A stretch of 64,000 nucleotides of DNA. Source: Nonlabens dokdonensis DSW-6 (GTDB lineage: Bacteria; Bacteroidota; Bacteroidia; Flavobacteriales; Flavobacteriaceae). Of this stretch, positions 17,647-27,063 are shown piece after piece. Position numbers and translations under genes: made by a program. Numbering within the stretch: position 1 is the stretch's first letter; each line of letters opens with the position of its first letter. The stretch covers positions 1,178,001 to 1,242,000 of the forward strand of contig NC_020156.1 of NCBI RefSeq assembly GCF_000332115.1, given 5' to 3'. The notes below the pieces were generated by a model that had not been told where the DNA came from, made no database searches, and saw only the letters and a program-made list of their open reading frames with translations.

Positions 17647-19524
17647 ATGAAGCGTAAAATATGTTTTTCCTTTTTAATATTTATCACTTTTACTCAGTCG
17701 TTAAAAGCTCAAAACCAATCTGATTATGAACGTTATTCTTTTAAAGGAGATACTCTATTTTCTGATGGCAAATATCTGAGTGCAACAAAGGAATATAAAA
17801 ATGCTTTAATACAATTAACAGATAATCAGTATATAGAAAAAATTGAAACCTTTTACCGAATAGGTCATTCATTTCAAAGAGCAACAGACTTAGATTCTGC
17901 AAGCTTCTATTATTTAAAAGGCGATAGTTATTATCATGAGGACCTTCCTAAAATTTTAAAATCAAAATTTCATCATAATAAAGCTTCCATTAATTATGCA
18001 CTTGGGAAAACAGATTCCGCAATGTATCATAGTATCAAAGCTTTAGACATAGCTAATAAAACTGATAATTTAAGCTATCAATCTCTAACTCATTCTAATC
18101 TTGGTGATATTTTTTTGAAAAAAGAAATATTTGAAAAAGCTGAAGAATATTATAACACATCTTTAAAATTAGCAGAGAAATCAAAAGATGAACTCGCCAA
18201 GGCAGACGTAATTCAACGTATAGGACAATTAAAGCTTAAAGAAAAGAACTATCAAGAGGCTATTAATTACATGAATAAAGCACTATCAATTTATGAACGA
18301 AATAAAAATAAGCTTGGTATTCTTGCTTCGAAAACTTACCTGTCACAAGCCTACTATTTTTCAGGAAACTTTGAACTAGCCACACAAATAAGTTTTCAAC
18401 TTATACCTTTAATGAATGAAATCGAATTTTCTGGAAACACAAAAAAGCTTATCAACAATGCAAATGAAATGATAAAATTGCCAAGTAGGGATAGCTTAAG
18501 TAAAAAAGCACTGGCTAAGGCAAAAAAACTCATGGAAGAAAATATTGCGTTAACTACTGTCCCAGAGGTAAATATTGATCAAAAAAAGGCGATAATTAAA
18601 TTTTTTGAAGAAGAAGTCAAACAAATCAAAGACACTTCTTTTATCACTTATAAGCAACCGTCTTTGAACAAGAAATTAAATGAAATATCGAAACAAAAAG
18701 ATAGTTTATATCAGGCAGCGCTCAAGGGACAATTCAAAGAATTAGAAATCAAATACAGAACGCAGGAAAAGGAAAAAGAACTTGCCGAGCAAAAAATTGC
18801 TACTCAAGAACAAGAGTTACTCGCCCAACAAGAAAGCTCAAAAAAATGGTTGTTCATATCCTTGTTTCTAATTTCCTCACTATTAATACTATCTGTTATT
18901 ATTTATTTCTATTTCAGAAATAAAAAACAAAAAATCACTCATCAAATAAATATCCTAAAAGCAAAACAACAGGAACAAGATAATTTGGGGAGGGAATTAC
19001 ATGATCGTTCATCTAAAGATTTAGAAGCAGTAGTGATAGCATTAAATAAAAGTGGAAACAAACAACTAGCAGATCAAGTGGATATCATAAAATCTGAGAT
19101 AAGAACACTATCTCATGAATTAAGTTACGTTGACTTTACCGAAAGTGAATTTGACGAACAAATTATAACACTTGCTGCTTGCTATGATTCTCACGAAACC
19201 AGTATTGAATTAATTGGTCTAAATAAAATTCCGTGGCAGCAAATTGAATCTACTCTAAAACATCACTTGCTTTTAACGATTAGGGAAGCCATTTCAAATG
19301 TTTACAACCATGCTAATGCAACAGAACTTATTATAGAATTCCAAAAAAACAGAGATGCTATTCATCTTATTATTTCTGATAATGGCAATGGATTTGACCT
19401 TAAAGAAAAACTAGGACAAGGTCTTCGCAATTTAAGAAATAGATTAAAAGATATAGGTGGACATCTAGATATTATATCTAGTGAGGAGAAAGGCACGATT
19501 TTAAACATTATTGTTAAACCTTAA
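17647..19524 (+). CDS. TPR sensor histidine kinase (HisKA_3-like), first pair
   Basis: Membrane sensor kinase of 625 residues. A signal peptide (MKRKICFSFLIFITFTQS) is followed by tetratricopeptide repeats to about residue 290, which would lie in the periplasm. A coiled coil rich in E, K and Q, a transmembrane helix at 401-422, a short DHp region with H452 in GRELHDRSSKDL, and a HATPase domain (REAISNVYNHANATE; ISDNGNGFD near 576; GQGLRNLRNRL) follow. The DHp resembles the DesK/NarX type. It is followed after three bases by its response regulator. It is the first of two similar kinase-regulator pairs. Confidence 0.85.
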   Translation: MKRKICFSFLIFITFTQSLKAQNQSDYERYSFKGDTLFSDGKYLSATKEYKNALIQLTDNQYIEKIETFYRIGHSFQRATDLDSASFYYLKGDSYYHEDLPKILKSKFHHNKASINYALGKTDSAMYHSIKALDIANKTDNLSYQSLTHSNLGDIFLKKEIFEKAEEYYNTSLKLAEKSKDELAKADVIQRIGQLKLKEKNYQEAINYMNKALSIYERNKNKLGILASKTYLSQAYYFSGNFELATQISFQLIPLMNEIEFSGNTKKLINNANEMIKLPSRDSLSKKALAKAKKLMEENIALTTVPEVNIDQKKAIIKFFEEEVKQIKDTSFITYKQPSLNKKLNEISKQKDSLYQAALKGQFKELEIKYRTQEKEKELAEQKIATQEQELLAQQESSKKWLFISLFLISSLLILSVIIYFYFRNKKQKITHQINILKAKQQEQDNLGRELHDRSSKDLEAVVIALNKSGNKQLADQVDIIKSEIRTLSHELSYVDFTESEFDEQIITLAACYDSHETSIELIGLNKIPWQQIESTLKHHLLLTIREAISNVYNHANATELIIEFQKNRDAIHLIISDNGNGFDLKEKLGQGLRNLRNRLKDIGGHLDIISSEEKGTILNIIVKP

Positions 19525-19527
19525 TCT

Positions 19528-20199
19528 ATGAAACCACACATCTTAATTGTAGAAGATATAGAGGACATTTTTGAAAATCTACAAAACAAATTAAACATCG
19601 TATATCCAGATTATAAGATAAGTGTATCTGATAATTGTGACCTCGCACTACATGAAATACAAAGGCATTTATCAAATCAAAAGGTTACTTTACTAATATT
19701 AGATCTTTCATTCAATCACATTAAGCCTACTGTGCGCCTTAAAACAGGTAATGATTTACTGAACAAACTAAAAACCCTAAAAATTACGATACCTACCATT
19801 ATATATAGTGTGTTTAGTGAAATGACACAGGTTTATCCTGTGATGTCAAAATACGAACCTGAAGGCTATGTCGTTAAGTCAAACAATAGCTCCCATGAAT
19901 TACTATTAGCGATTCAAAAAATATTAGATGGTGACAAATACTATAGTCATAAGATTCACGAAGAACAATTAAAACGTTACCAATACAGTCATAAATTAGA
20001 CGACGTTGATCTACAAATCATCAAACATCTACCAGAAATTTCAACCATTAACCAGTGGGAAAATAGAATTTTCTTAAAAGAAGTTGCACTTAGTCAGCGC
20101 AGTATTTATAAACGATTAATAAGAATAAGAGCAGATTTTCATGTTGATAATGACAAACAACTGGTAATTAAATTGTACAAGCTAGCACTCATTCAGTAA
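19528..20199 (+). CDS. Response regulator paired with the upstream TPR kinase
   Basis: Receiver domain at residues 1-125 (acidic pocket E9/D10, phospho-acceptor D59 in LLILDLSF, K117 in GYVVKSNNS). A roughly 85-residue C-terminal segment ends in a helix-turn-helix-like stretch (FLKEVALSQRSIYKRLIRIRADF). The receiver is NarL-like, but the output segment does not match the standard LuxR signature, so DNA binding is inferred. It starts three bases after the kinase stop and is almost certainly co-transcribed. A terminator follows at 20230. Confidence 0.8.
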   Translation: MKPHILIVEDIEDIFENLQNKLNIVYPDYKISVSDNCDLALHEIQRHLSNQKVTLLILDLSFNHIKPTVRLKTGNDLLNKLKTLKITIPTIIYSVFSEMTQVYPVMSKYEPEGYVVKSNNSSHELLLAIQKILDGDKYYSHKIHEEQLKRYQYSHKLDDVDLQIIKHLPEISTINQWENRIFLKEVALSQRSIYKRLIRIRADFHVDNDKQLVIKLYKLALIQ

Positions 20200-20229
20200 G
20201 ATTCTAACATTTCCATTATTTACTTCTCT

Positions 20230-20259
20230 AGGTTCCATTTTTGGAACCTTTCTCTTTTT
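20230..20259 (+). terminator. Terminator after the first two-component pair
   Basis: AGGTTCCA (20230-20237) pairs with TGGAACCT (20242-20249) around a 4-base loop, followed by a T-rich tract to 20259. Confidence 0.75.
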
Positions 20260-20395
20260 ACACTAAAATAAATTTGTAATAACGAATTATAAGTGACAGT
20301 AAAGTGAGATACTGAACATCCACACTTATAATTTACTCACGTTAAAGCTGTACAGCAATAGGATAACATGTTTAACCATCTAAAAAATTTAAAAG

Positions 20396-20542
20396 ATGAA
20401 AAAAGTAATGTTAGCTATTGCACTAATAAGTTGTGCCGGTATATTTTCATGCACCCCAGAAGCTATACCAATTGAAAAAAATGAAACCCAAAACACTATA
20501 GGTACTGGAGAGAATCATTCTACCGAAGAGGATGACGATTAA
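20396..20542 (+). CDS. 48-residue acidic lipoprotein between two signalling pairs
   Basis: ATG AAA AAA GTA ATG opens a 48-codon frame. The product has a lipoprotein signal peptide (MKKVMLAIALISCAGIFSC, cysteine 19) and a short mature part ending in STEEDDD. It sits alone between the terminator of the first pair and the second kinase, 23 bases upstream of that kinase. It may be a small envelope partner or signal for the kinase; this is inference only. No known family was recognised. Confidence 0.6.
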   Translation: MKKVMLAIALISCAGIFSCTPEAIPIEKNETQNTIGTGENHSTEEDDD

Positions 20543-20565
20543 AAAAAGTTAATTACTTTTAAGCA

Positions 20566-22473
20566 ATGAAATTTATTTCACTGCATTTTATACTAATCTT
20601 ATATAGTCTTGTGTGCTACGGTCAGGGAAACCAGCCCAGTGCACAAGCCTATTTTATTAATAGTAAAAATAAAGAACTTTCTATAGAACAGCGTATTAAA
20701 TTTATAGACTCTGCAATAACTGTAAGCAATGCTGACAGCACCACTTTAAAATACATTTCTTACAAAAGCTCTATCTACTCTAAGCAACGCGATTTTGATA
20801 AAGCATTGATTACTGCTAATGAATTATTACAAACAGCAAAAGAGAGAAACAGTCTCTTCTACATTGCAAAAGCTCAATTTAAACTGGGGTTATACTATGC
20901 CAAATTAAATCAATTTGAAAAATCATATAATTGGTATTTCAAATCTAGTATGACTTATGAAAAATTAGAAGATTATTTTAATTTTTCAAAATGCCTATTG
21001 AGGCTAAGTATGCTACAACATAATAATGGAAACTTTATACAATCTGAAGAGTTAATTACCAAAGCATTAAAGCGATTACCAAAAAACGAAATCAAATTGC
21101 GTTTTGATTTTTATTACCAACTAGCCTATAGCTCACTTGAATTAGCAGATAAAAACTCAGTAAACCACTGGGGAAATGAATCTCTAAAAAATGCTCAAAC
21201 TGCGATAGATAGTAGCCTTGTATATAACTTATATGGACTTTTAGCCCATGAAGATTCTAAATATATCAAAGCTCTAGATTATTACAATAAGGCTTTATCA
21301 TTCAGAAATATATATAATGAAAGACATCAATTGATGATTCAGAGTAATAAAGCTCTCAGTAATGCCATGCTAGACGATCGATCAAGCATAGATGAATTAA
21401 ATAGAATAATTAGTGAAAAACAAGAACTTTCATCTGATGTACTCACATATGCCAGCCTGATTCATCTTTCTAAAACATACACACATTTCAAAGAATTAGA
21501 CAAAGCTGCAGTAGTTTTAAATAAAGCTTATACAATAGCTGAAGATATATCTAGTAAAGAAGCACAACAAGAGAGTCTTGGGCTATTGATAGACATTGAT
21601 AAAGCTAATAGCTTTCAAATTAGACATTATAAAACTACTACGGAACAACTAGAAAAAAATAGGACTCAACTTACACGCACCTTTGATAAAATTAATTTAC
21701 AAACTGAGCAAGCCATTAATAACAATCTACAACTCAAAGCAGAAAAGGCTGAGCAGGAAGTATTGCTAGCTCAAGAAAATAAGCGCAAATGGCAACTAGG
21801 TGGTGGACTTGGCGCTTCATTGATAGGGCTAGGGATATTTGGATTTTATTACCGAAGAAATAAAAAACAAAAAGAACTTATTGAATCTCTACAAAAAGAA
21901 CTTCATCACAGAGTAAAAAATAATTTATCAATAATAGATACATTTATAGAAGTAGCTAAAGAGGAATTTGATGATTTAAAGTTCACAGATAAGCTCACTG
22001 AATTACAAAATAGAATAGACAGCATAAATGAGGTACACCAGCAATTGTATCAAAAAGAAGATGTAACAAATCTTAATTTGAAAGAATATATCAAAACCCT
22101 TTCTGATAATGTTTCTTCATCATTCTCAAACGAGCGCATCATCATAGAAAATGATATTAATGATACTATTGAAATTCAAGCAGATCGCTCTTTTAGCATA
22201 GGATTAATCATAAATGAATTCTTGACAAATTCGTTCAAATACGGATTTGAAACAGAAGAAAAAGGTTTAGTTAAAATTAAGGTTCAAGAAGATAAGACCT
22301 CTTACCAACTGTATCTATCAGATAACGGTAAAGGTTTACCTGAAGGTTTTGATATTGAACAATTAGAAAGTTTTGGACTTCGCATTATTAAACTATTATC
22401 GCAACAGCTTGATGGATCTTTTGAATTAAGAAATGAAAACGGAGTTCATCTAGATGTTACATTCCCTAAATAG
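20566..22473 (+). CDS. TPR sensor histidine kinase (HisKA_2-like), second pair
   Basis: Sensor kinase of 635 residues with a signal peptide (MKFISLHFILILYSLVCYG), TPR repeats to about residue 340, a coiled coil and a transmembrane helix at about 408-428. The HisKA_2 dimerisation motif ELHHRVKNNLSIID has its phospho-histidine at H447/H448. The HATPase carries NEFLTNSFKYGF and LSDNGKGLPEGF. The DHp type differs from that of the first kinase although the overall architecture is the same, so these are diverged relatives rather than a recent duplication. The response regulator follows after eight bases. Confidence 0.85.
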   Translation: MKFISLHFILILYSLVCYGQGNQPSAQAYFINSKNKELSIEQRIKFIDSAITVSNADSTTLKYISYKSSIYSKQRDFDKALITANELLQTAKERNSLFYIAKAQFKLGLYYAKLNQFEKSYNWYFKSSMTYEKLEDYFNFSKCLLRLSMLQHNNGNFIQSEELITKALKRLPKNEIKLRFDFYYQLAYSSLELADKNSVNHWGNESLKNAQTAIDSSLVYNLYGLLAHEDSKYIKALDYYNKALSFRNIYNERHQLMIQSNKALSNAMLDDRSSIDELNRIISEKQELSSDVLTYASLIHLSKTYTHFKELDKAAVVLNKAYTIAEDISSKEAQQESLGLLIDIDKANSFQIRHYKTTTEQLEKNRTQLTRTFDKINLQTEQAINNNLQLKAEKAEQEVLLAQENKRKWQLGGGLGASLIGLGIFGFYYRRNKKQKELIESLQKELHHRVKNNLSIIDTFIEVAKEEFDDLKFTDKLTELQNRIDSINEVHQQLYQKEDVTNLNLKEYIKTLSDNVSSSFSNERIIIENDINDTIEIQADRSFSIGLIINEFLTNSFKYGFETEEKGLVKIKVQEDKTSYQLYLSDNGKGLPEGFDIEQLESFGLRIIKLLSQQLDGSFELRNENGVHLDVTFPK

Positions 22474-22481
22474 ATTACCAA

Positions 22482-23279
22482 ATGAAAACACATGTACTTA
22501 TTGTTGAGGACGAAGCTGCTCTATATGAAAGACTACGTCGAGCACTGGTAAAACAAAATTTTAGTGTAGATCAATACACTAAATCCTATGATGATGCCAT
22601 AGAACGCATTACAAAAGAGCGACCAGATGTTGTTTTACTAGATATAAATTTAGAAGGAAAAAAAGACGGTATTGACCTAGGTGAAACGTTAAATAAACAG
22701 TATCAAATTCCCTTTATCTACGTGACCAGTCTAGATGATGATATCACATTTTCAAAAGGATTACATACCAATCACGAGAATTACTTAGTAAAGACTAAAC
22801 CTAGACTGAACATCGAGGACATCACTAGGGCTATTAATACCGTAATTCATAAAAATAAGAATGATAGGAATGATTTTAAAAAAGGTATTATCGGTCTTGT
22901 GGGCTATCTTGACGAGATTAAGAACATGGGAAAAGACACCATATCACGAGTAAAGATTAACTATGAAGATATTCTTTACTTCTCTACAAAACCATTTAGG
23001 AATCAAAATGATGAATTTGAAGCTGTAGAAAAAAACTACTGCTGGTTCATGACTAGAAGTGGCGAGTACTATTTCTTAAGAGAAAGTTTGAGTTCGCTTT
23101 CGCGTAAGCTTCCTTATCACTTTATACGTATTAATGAAAGCTATATTATTAACATCAGTAATGAAGTGAACGTCGCACGCATTAACGGATCAAGAATTAA
23201 AGTTGAGAAAACGGAGTTTTTCATTAGCGCAACTTATAAGAAAGAGGTGAATAAGAGATTAGAGCATTTCTATGGTTAA
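22482..23279 (+). CDS. LytTR-family response regulator
   Basis: Receiver domain (1-120; E9/D10/E11, phospho-acceptor D54 in VVLLDINLEG, K105 in YLVKTKPR) joined to a LytTR DNA-binding domain (about 160-265; INYEDILYFST, HFIRINESYIIN, RINGSRIKV). It is 265 residues, normal for LytR/AgrA-type regulators. Its target genes are unknown; the secreted proteins just downstream are candidates by position. The stretch read as LSSLSRKLP contains a degenerate copy of the window-wide palindrome. Confidence 0.88.
   Translation: MKTHVLIVEDEAALYERLRRALVKQNFSVDQYTKSYDDAIERITKERPDVVLLDINLEGKKDGIDLGETLNKQYQIPFIYVTSLDDDITFSKGLHTNHENYLVKTKPRLNIEDITRAINTVIHKNKNDRNDFKKGIIGLVGYLDEIKNMGKDTISRVKINYEDILYFSTKPFRNQNDEFEAVEKNYCWFMTRSGEYYFLRESLSSLSRKLPYHFIRINESYIINISNEVNVARINGSRIKVEKTEFFISATYKKEVNKRLEHFYG
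23096..23109. repeat. Degenerate GCTTTCGCGTAAGC palindrome
   Basis: One base differs from the core (T for A at position 10). It is the only near copy between 15.1 and 27.9 kb. Confidence 0.5.
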
Positions 23280-23366
23280 TATTTTCATTCAAAAAAGGTG
23301 AATTTTCATTATTAATTTTTTTAAGACTTAAGTGATTTCATATTTGTGGAAAACAATTTAATCACT

Positions 23367-23918
23367 ATGAAAAATTTATTCTTAACTCTAGTCCTTTTAT
23401 CATCATATTTTACACTTGCCCAAAATGATATTGTTGCACCAGAACCTGACTTTGAAGGCGAGATTTCTTTTGTAAAAGATGGTAAGGAATTAGTTGAATT
23501 AGAGATGGTTACCACATCAATGAAGTCTGGTCAATCAGTTGGAAGAATGTTATCTGGAATAGGTAAAGTAAAAGCAAGAGTAGTCGCAAAAGGAAAAACA
23601 TCCACTACAGTTATACAAAAGGATGAAATAATCTATTTTATTTACAACCACGGATCTAATAACTTGAGACCAGATAAAGTCGCACAACTTTTAAAGTTTG
23701 AACAACGAAAAAAAACTAGAGAATATCTTATCGCTAGTTCAAGTAATGTCTCAGGTCAGACTGAAACTAATGTGGTTGAAGGAATAAAATTCAAAGGATC
23801 CAAATATGGTGAGACATCATATCTTATAAAAGTAAGTAACCTTGAACCTGGTGAGTATGCATTCTTTGTAGGAACTGAAGAAACTTATGATGGTAATTTC
23901 TTTACTGTAGTAGAATAG
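23367..23918 (+). CDS. Secreted protein of unknown function
   Basis: Protein of 183 residues with signal peptide MKNLFLTLVLLSSYFTLAQ. The mature part is beta-rich, with the phrases EGEISFVKDGKELVELE, KARVVAKGKTST and the C-terminal GEYAFFVGTEETYDGNFFTV. No family was recognised with certainty. The start at 23367 is chosen because the signal peptide begins there; a GTG 21 bases upstream would prefix it with an atypical sequence. It lies 87 bases after the LytTR regulator. Confidence 0.65.
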   Translation: MKNLFLTLVLLSSYFTLAQNDIVAPEPDFEGEISFVKDGKELVELEMVTTSMKSGQSVGRMLSGIGKVKARVVAKGKTSTTVIQKDEIIYFIYNHGSNNLRPDKVAQLLKFEQRKKTREYLIASSSNVSGQTETNVVEGIKFKGSKYGETSYLIKVSNLEPGEYAFFVGTEETYDGNFFTVVE

Positions 23919-24139
23919 GGTTTGTTTTAAGAATAAACTTATTGGCTTCTTCATAATTTAACAAAACATGGTAAACGTTAATCTATCCGTCTTTAAAAAA
24001 TCTTGCCTAAAAATTCAGCATCAGTTCTAATTTCATCTAACTCTATGAATTTAGAATCATTTATTAATAGTACTCTTCAAAAATAGACTTCAACAAATAA
24101 AATCCCATAACAAAGTTTAATCTTAAAAAAAATTTAAAA

Positions 24140-24616
24140 ATGAAAATACATTTAAAAGTTTTATTTGTCGTTTCGGTTGCACTAATCCTAAATAGCTGCA
24201 AAAAGCCAGATAAAACAGAATTAAGTTCTAATACTTCTAAGACTATTAAAGAAAAACGAATAATACTAAACGATAACAAAGATGAAGTTGTTGAATACTC
24301 TTTGGTATTTAAGAATGCAATTGAAACGGATAATGACTCACGAATAACAAGAAAGATAAATCTAACAAATACAACGGGTGCGATGATTTCTGCCTATTCA
24401 CTGGACACAAGTGAGTATGAAGTATCCTTCAGGACACTTGAGGACGATGTTTGGTCAGAATGGAGTTACTTTAAGATAAATCATGAAGTCAAAAATCCTA
24501 ACAGGAAAGTATTTTCTCCGAATTCCTTAACTAATCATGTTAGCAAAATTGAATTTAAATCTAGTAAACCAATATCTAATCCAGTAATCTTTCGTGTTTT
24601 CAAATTTTTAAAATAA
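24140..24616 (+). CDS. Hypothetical lipoprotein
   Basis: Protein of 158 residues with a lipoprotein signal peptide (lipobox LNSC, cysteine 20) and a lysine-rich spacer. The beta-rich body has no recognised family. It precedes the surface amidase by four bases, so the two are likely co-transcribed, and the lipoprotein could help with the export or anchoring of that protein (inference). The 220-base gap before it holds no gene. Confidence 0.65.
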   Translation: MKIHLKVLFVVSVALILNSCKKPDKTELSSNTSKTIKEKRIILNDNKDEVVEYSLVFKNAIETDNDSRITRKINLTNTTGAMISAYSLDTSEYEVSFRTLEDDVWSEWSYFKINHEVKNPNRKVFSPNSLTNHVSKIEFKSSKPISNPVIFRVFKFLK

Positions 24617-24620
24617 TGTT

Positions 24621-26960
24621 ATGAAAAAAATACTACTAATAATCATCTTTTTGATAATAAATATTTGTGCAGCAAATTGTCCTCAACCTAATTTTTGTAA
24701 CAGACCATGCTGGGATCCGTCAAATACACATCCAACTCAAAATAACCCCACATTTACAAGTCCAACTCATGTAATTATTCATCACACAGGAGACGCTACG
24801 GTCTTCCCTCCTACAACTGACTTTGCTCAAGTTGTAAGGTTTTATTGGGATCTTCATGTTAATACAAATGGATGGTCAGATATAGGTTATAATTGGCTGA
24901 TAGACAGAAACGGAATTATCTACGAAGGAAGAGGTGACGGTATTTTAGGCGCTCATTTTAGTGGTCAAAACACAGGCACAACTGGAATTGCGCTAATTGG
25001 AAATTTTGGATTAGAACAACCTAGCTCCGCTGCCTTAAACTCTTTACAAGACCTTCTAGCCTGGGAATCAGATGATAAAAACATTAGTATTAATGGTTCA
25101 AGTTTACATAATGCTTCAGGACTCGTTTTAAATCACATATCTGGACACAGAGATGGAGGTAGCACTGTTTGCCCAGGTAATAATTTATATAATTTACTTC
25201 CATCTATAAGAACTAATGTTAGTAACGATCCATGTTTTAATAGTTCTACCAACAACTCTGATCTGGTGATCGAGAACATGTATACAGTTCCATCAAATCC
25301 CCAAGTAGGTCAAAGCGTTGATCTATTTGTCGAAATTAAAAACGTAGGGACTGTAACCGCTAACAGTCTATCATGGGATTATGAAATTGACGGACAATTT
25401 ATCGATGATGATACTCATTCTAGTTTAGCTCCTAATGCAACACATATAGAAAGTGAAAACAACTATACATTTACCTCAGCTGGTTCTTATAACTATTGTG
25501 TATTCATTGATGCTGATGTTAACGAGGTAAATACAGCAAATAATAGCTTCTGCATTCAAGTAAACGTTACGGGAACGCAAAATAATGAAGATATTTTCCT
25601 AACTAATTTATCCGTCAATCCATTGACCATTTCGCCTGGTAATGACGTCACAGCTCAGGTAACAATGAATTATACAGGAAATCAAAATTTAGCTGCTTTG
25701 CCGAATTTTGATTTAGAATATTATCTTTCTACAGATTGTAATCTTGACAATAATGACATTTTATTAGACGATGATGTTTCGTCCATTGCGAGTGATGACC
25801 CAGATGATGATGAAAGTGCAGTATTGACTATACCTAGTGGAACTCCTTCTGGAACATATTTCATTTTATTCTATGCCGATTCTGATGAAGAGTTATCAGA
25901 AAATGATGAAAATAATAACATTCGATGTATACAGTTAACTGTATCTGGAATGCAAGGTGGTGAGGATATTTTCTTGACTAATTCCTCTGTAAGCTCAAAT
26001 ACTTTAAACGAAGGCCAGTACTTTGAAGCATCTACTGTAATGAATTATAATGGATCACAGTTAGATAGTAATTTACCAAATTTTAAACTAGAGTATATTT
26101 TATCCGCCGATTGTTTAGTAAATAATAATGATATTTATTTAGGTGACGATACTTCAACTATAGGTAGCGATGATCCAAATGACCCTGAAAGTATAGATGT
26201 TCAAATACCTGTCGGTACACCAGCCGGACAATACAATTTACTTTTTTATGCAGATGCAGACAATGATTTAGTTGAAGGAAATGAAAGCAATAATGTGGAC
26301 TGTGTAGTTATTACTGTAACTAATAATCCACCTACAGAGGATATTTTCTTAACTAATTTATCGCTCAGTTCAACAACAATGGCTAGCGGAACAGATATAA
26401 CCGCATTGGCTAGGATTAATTATACAGGAAATACTCTTGACACCTACCTTCCTGCTTTTGATTTAAACATCTACTTATCCAGCGATTGTATAATTGATAC
26501 TTCTGACGTGCTGTTAGAAGATCCGTCTGCTCAAATAGGAAGCGATGATCCTTTTGCAGATGAAAATGAAACCATTACTATTCCACAAGGTACTCCAGAT
26601 GGTAATTATTTAATCCTTTTTTACGCAGATGCAGATGATGAGTTATATGAAAGCGATGAATTTAACAACGTACAATGTATTCAAATAACAGTTGACAATA
26701 CACTAAGTAACGAAGAGATAGAACAAAATAAAATTGTCATCTACCCAAATCCAACAACTGGAATTTTAAAAGTGGAAAGTGGAAATCAACTGAAAAGCTA
26801 TCAACTTTTCAATTTAGCTGGTCAATTAATTATGCAAGATGATATCTCTAACAGCCAATCACAATCAATTGATATCAGTTCAGTAGTAAAAGGAGTTTAC
26901 TTAATCAAACTTCTTGGACAAAACGGAGCAATTAATACTTTCAGAATTATAAAAAAATAA
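24621..26960 (+). CDS. PGRP-like N-acetylmuramoyl-L-alanine amidase with CARDB repeats and T9SS signal
   Basis: Zinc amidase expected to cut the bond between muramic acid and L-alanine in peptidoglycan. After the signal peptide comes an Amidase_2/PGRP domain (about 45-205) with zinc ligands in VIIHHTGD (H54 or H55) and in GHRDGGSTVCPG (histidine and cysteine); WSDIGYNWLID and GRGDGILGAHFSG are typical. Next are one CARDB domain and three close tandem copies of about 125 residues, each opening with EDIFLTN and ending in an acidic GTYFILFYADSDEELSE-like segment. The last 80 residues form a T9SS type A sorting domain (VIYPNPTTGILKVESG). It would be sent to the cell surface or medium, so non-self peptidoglycan is a likely substrate (inference). 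Confidence 0.85.
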   Translation: MKKILLIIIFLIINICAANCPQPNFCNRPCWDPSNTHPTQNNPTFTSPTHVIIHHTGDATVFPPTTDFAQVVRFYWDLHVNTNGWSDIGYNWLIDRNGIIYEGRGDGILGAHFSGQNTGTTGIALIGNFGLEQPSSAALNSLQDLLAWESDDKNISINGSSLHNASGLVLNHISGHRDGGSTVCPGNNLYNLLPSIRTNVSNDPCFNSSTNNSDLVIENMYTVPSNPQVGQSVDLFVEIKNVGTVTANSLSWDYEIDGQFIDDDTHSSLAPNATHIESENNYTFTSAGSYNYCVFIDADVNEVNTANNSFCIQVNVTGTQNNEDIFLTNLSVNPLTISPGNDVTAQVTMNYTGNQNLAALPNFDLEYYLSTDCNLDNNDILLDDDVSSIASDDPDDDESAVLTIPSGTPSGTYFILFYADSDEELSENDENNNIRCIQLTVSGMQGGEDIFLTNSSVSSNTLNEGQYFEASTVMNYNGSQLDSNLPNFKLEYILSADCLVNNNDIYLGDDTSTIGSDDPNDPESIDVQIPVGTPAGQYNLLFYADADNDLVEGNESNNVDCVVITVTNNPPTEDIFLTNLSLSSTTMASGTDITALARINYTGNTLDTYLPAFDLNIYLSSDCIIDTSDVLLEDPSAQIGSDDPFADENETITIPQGTPDGNYLILFYADADDELYESDEFNNVQCIQITVDNTLSNEEIEQNKIVIYPNPTTGILKVESGNQLKSYQLFNLAGQLIMQDDISNSQSQSIDISSVVKGVYLIKLLGQNGAINTFRIIKK

Positions 26961-26990
26961 TTCAAAAATTAATTTCCACTTAAACCACTA

Positions 26991-27020
26991 AAAAGCGCTG
27001 AACCCAATCAGCGCTTTTTT
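26991..27020 (+). terminator. Terminator after the amidase gene
   Basis: Perfect 11-bp stem AAAAGCGCTGA/TCAGCGCTTTT with a 6-base loop and a T run to 27020. Confidence 0.85.
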
Positions 27021-27033
27021 CACACCTTTTCCG

Positions 27034-27041
27034 TACTTTTG
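27034..27041 (+). promoter_or_regulatory. -7 box before ileS
   Basis: TACTTTTG matches TAnnTTTG, 22 bases before the ileS ATG. The -33 region falls in the T tail of the preceding terminator. Confidence 0.45.
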
Positions 27042-27063
27042 CCAGCTTTAAAACACTAGTGCA

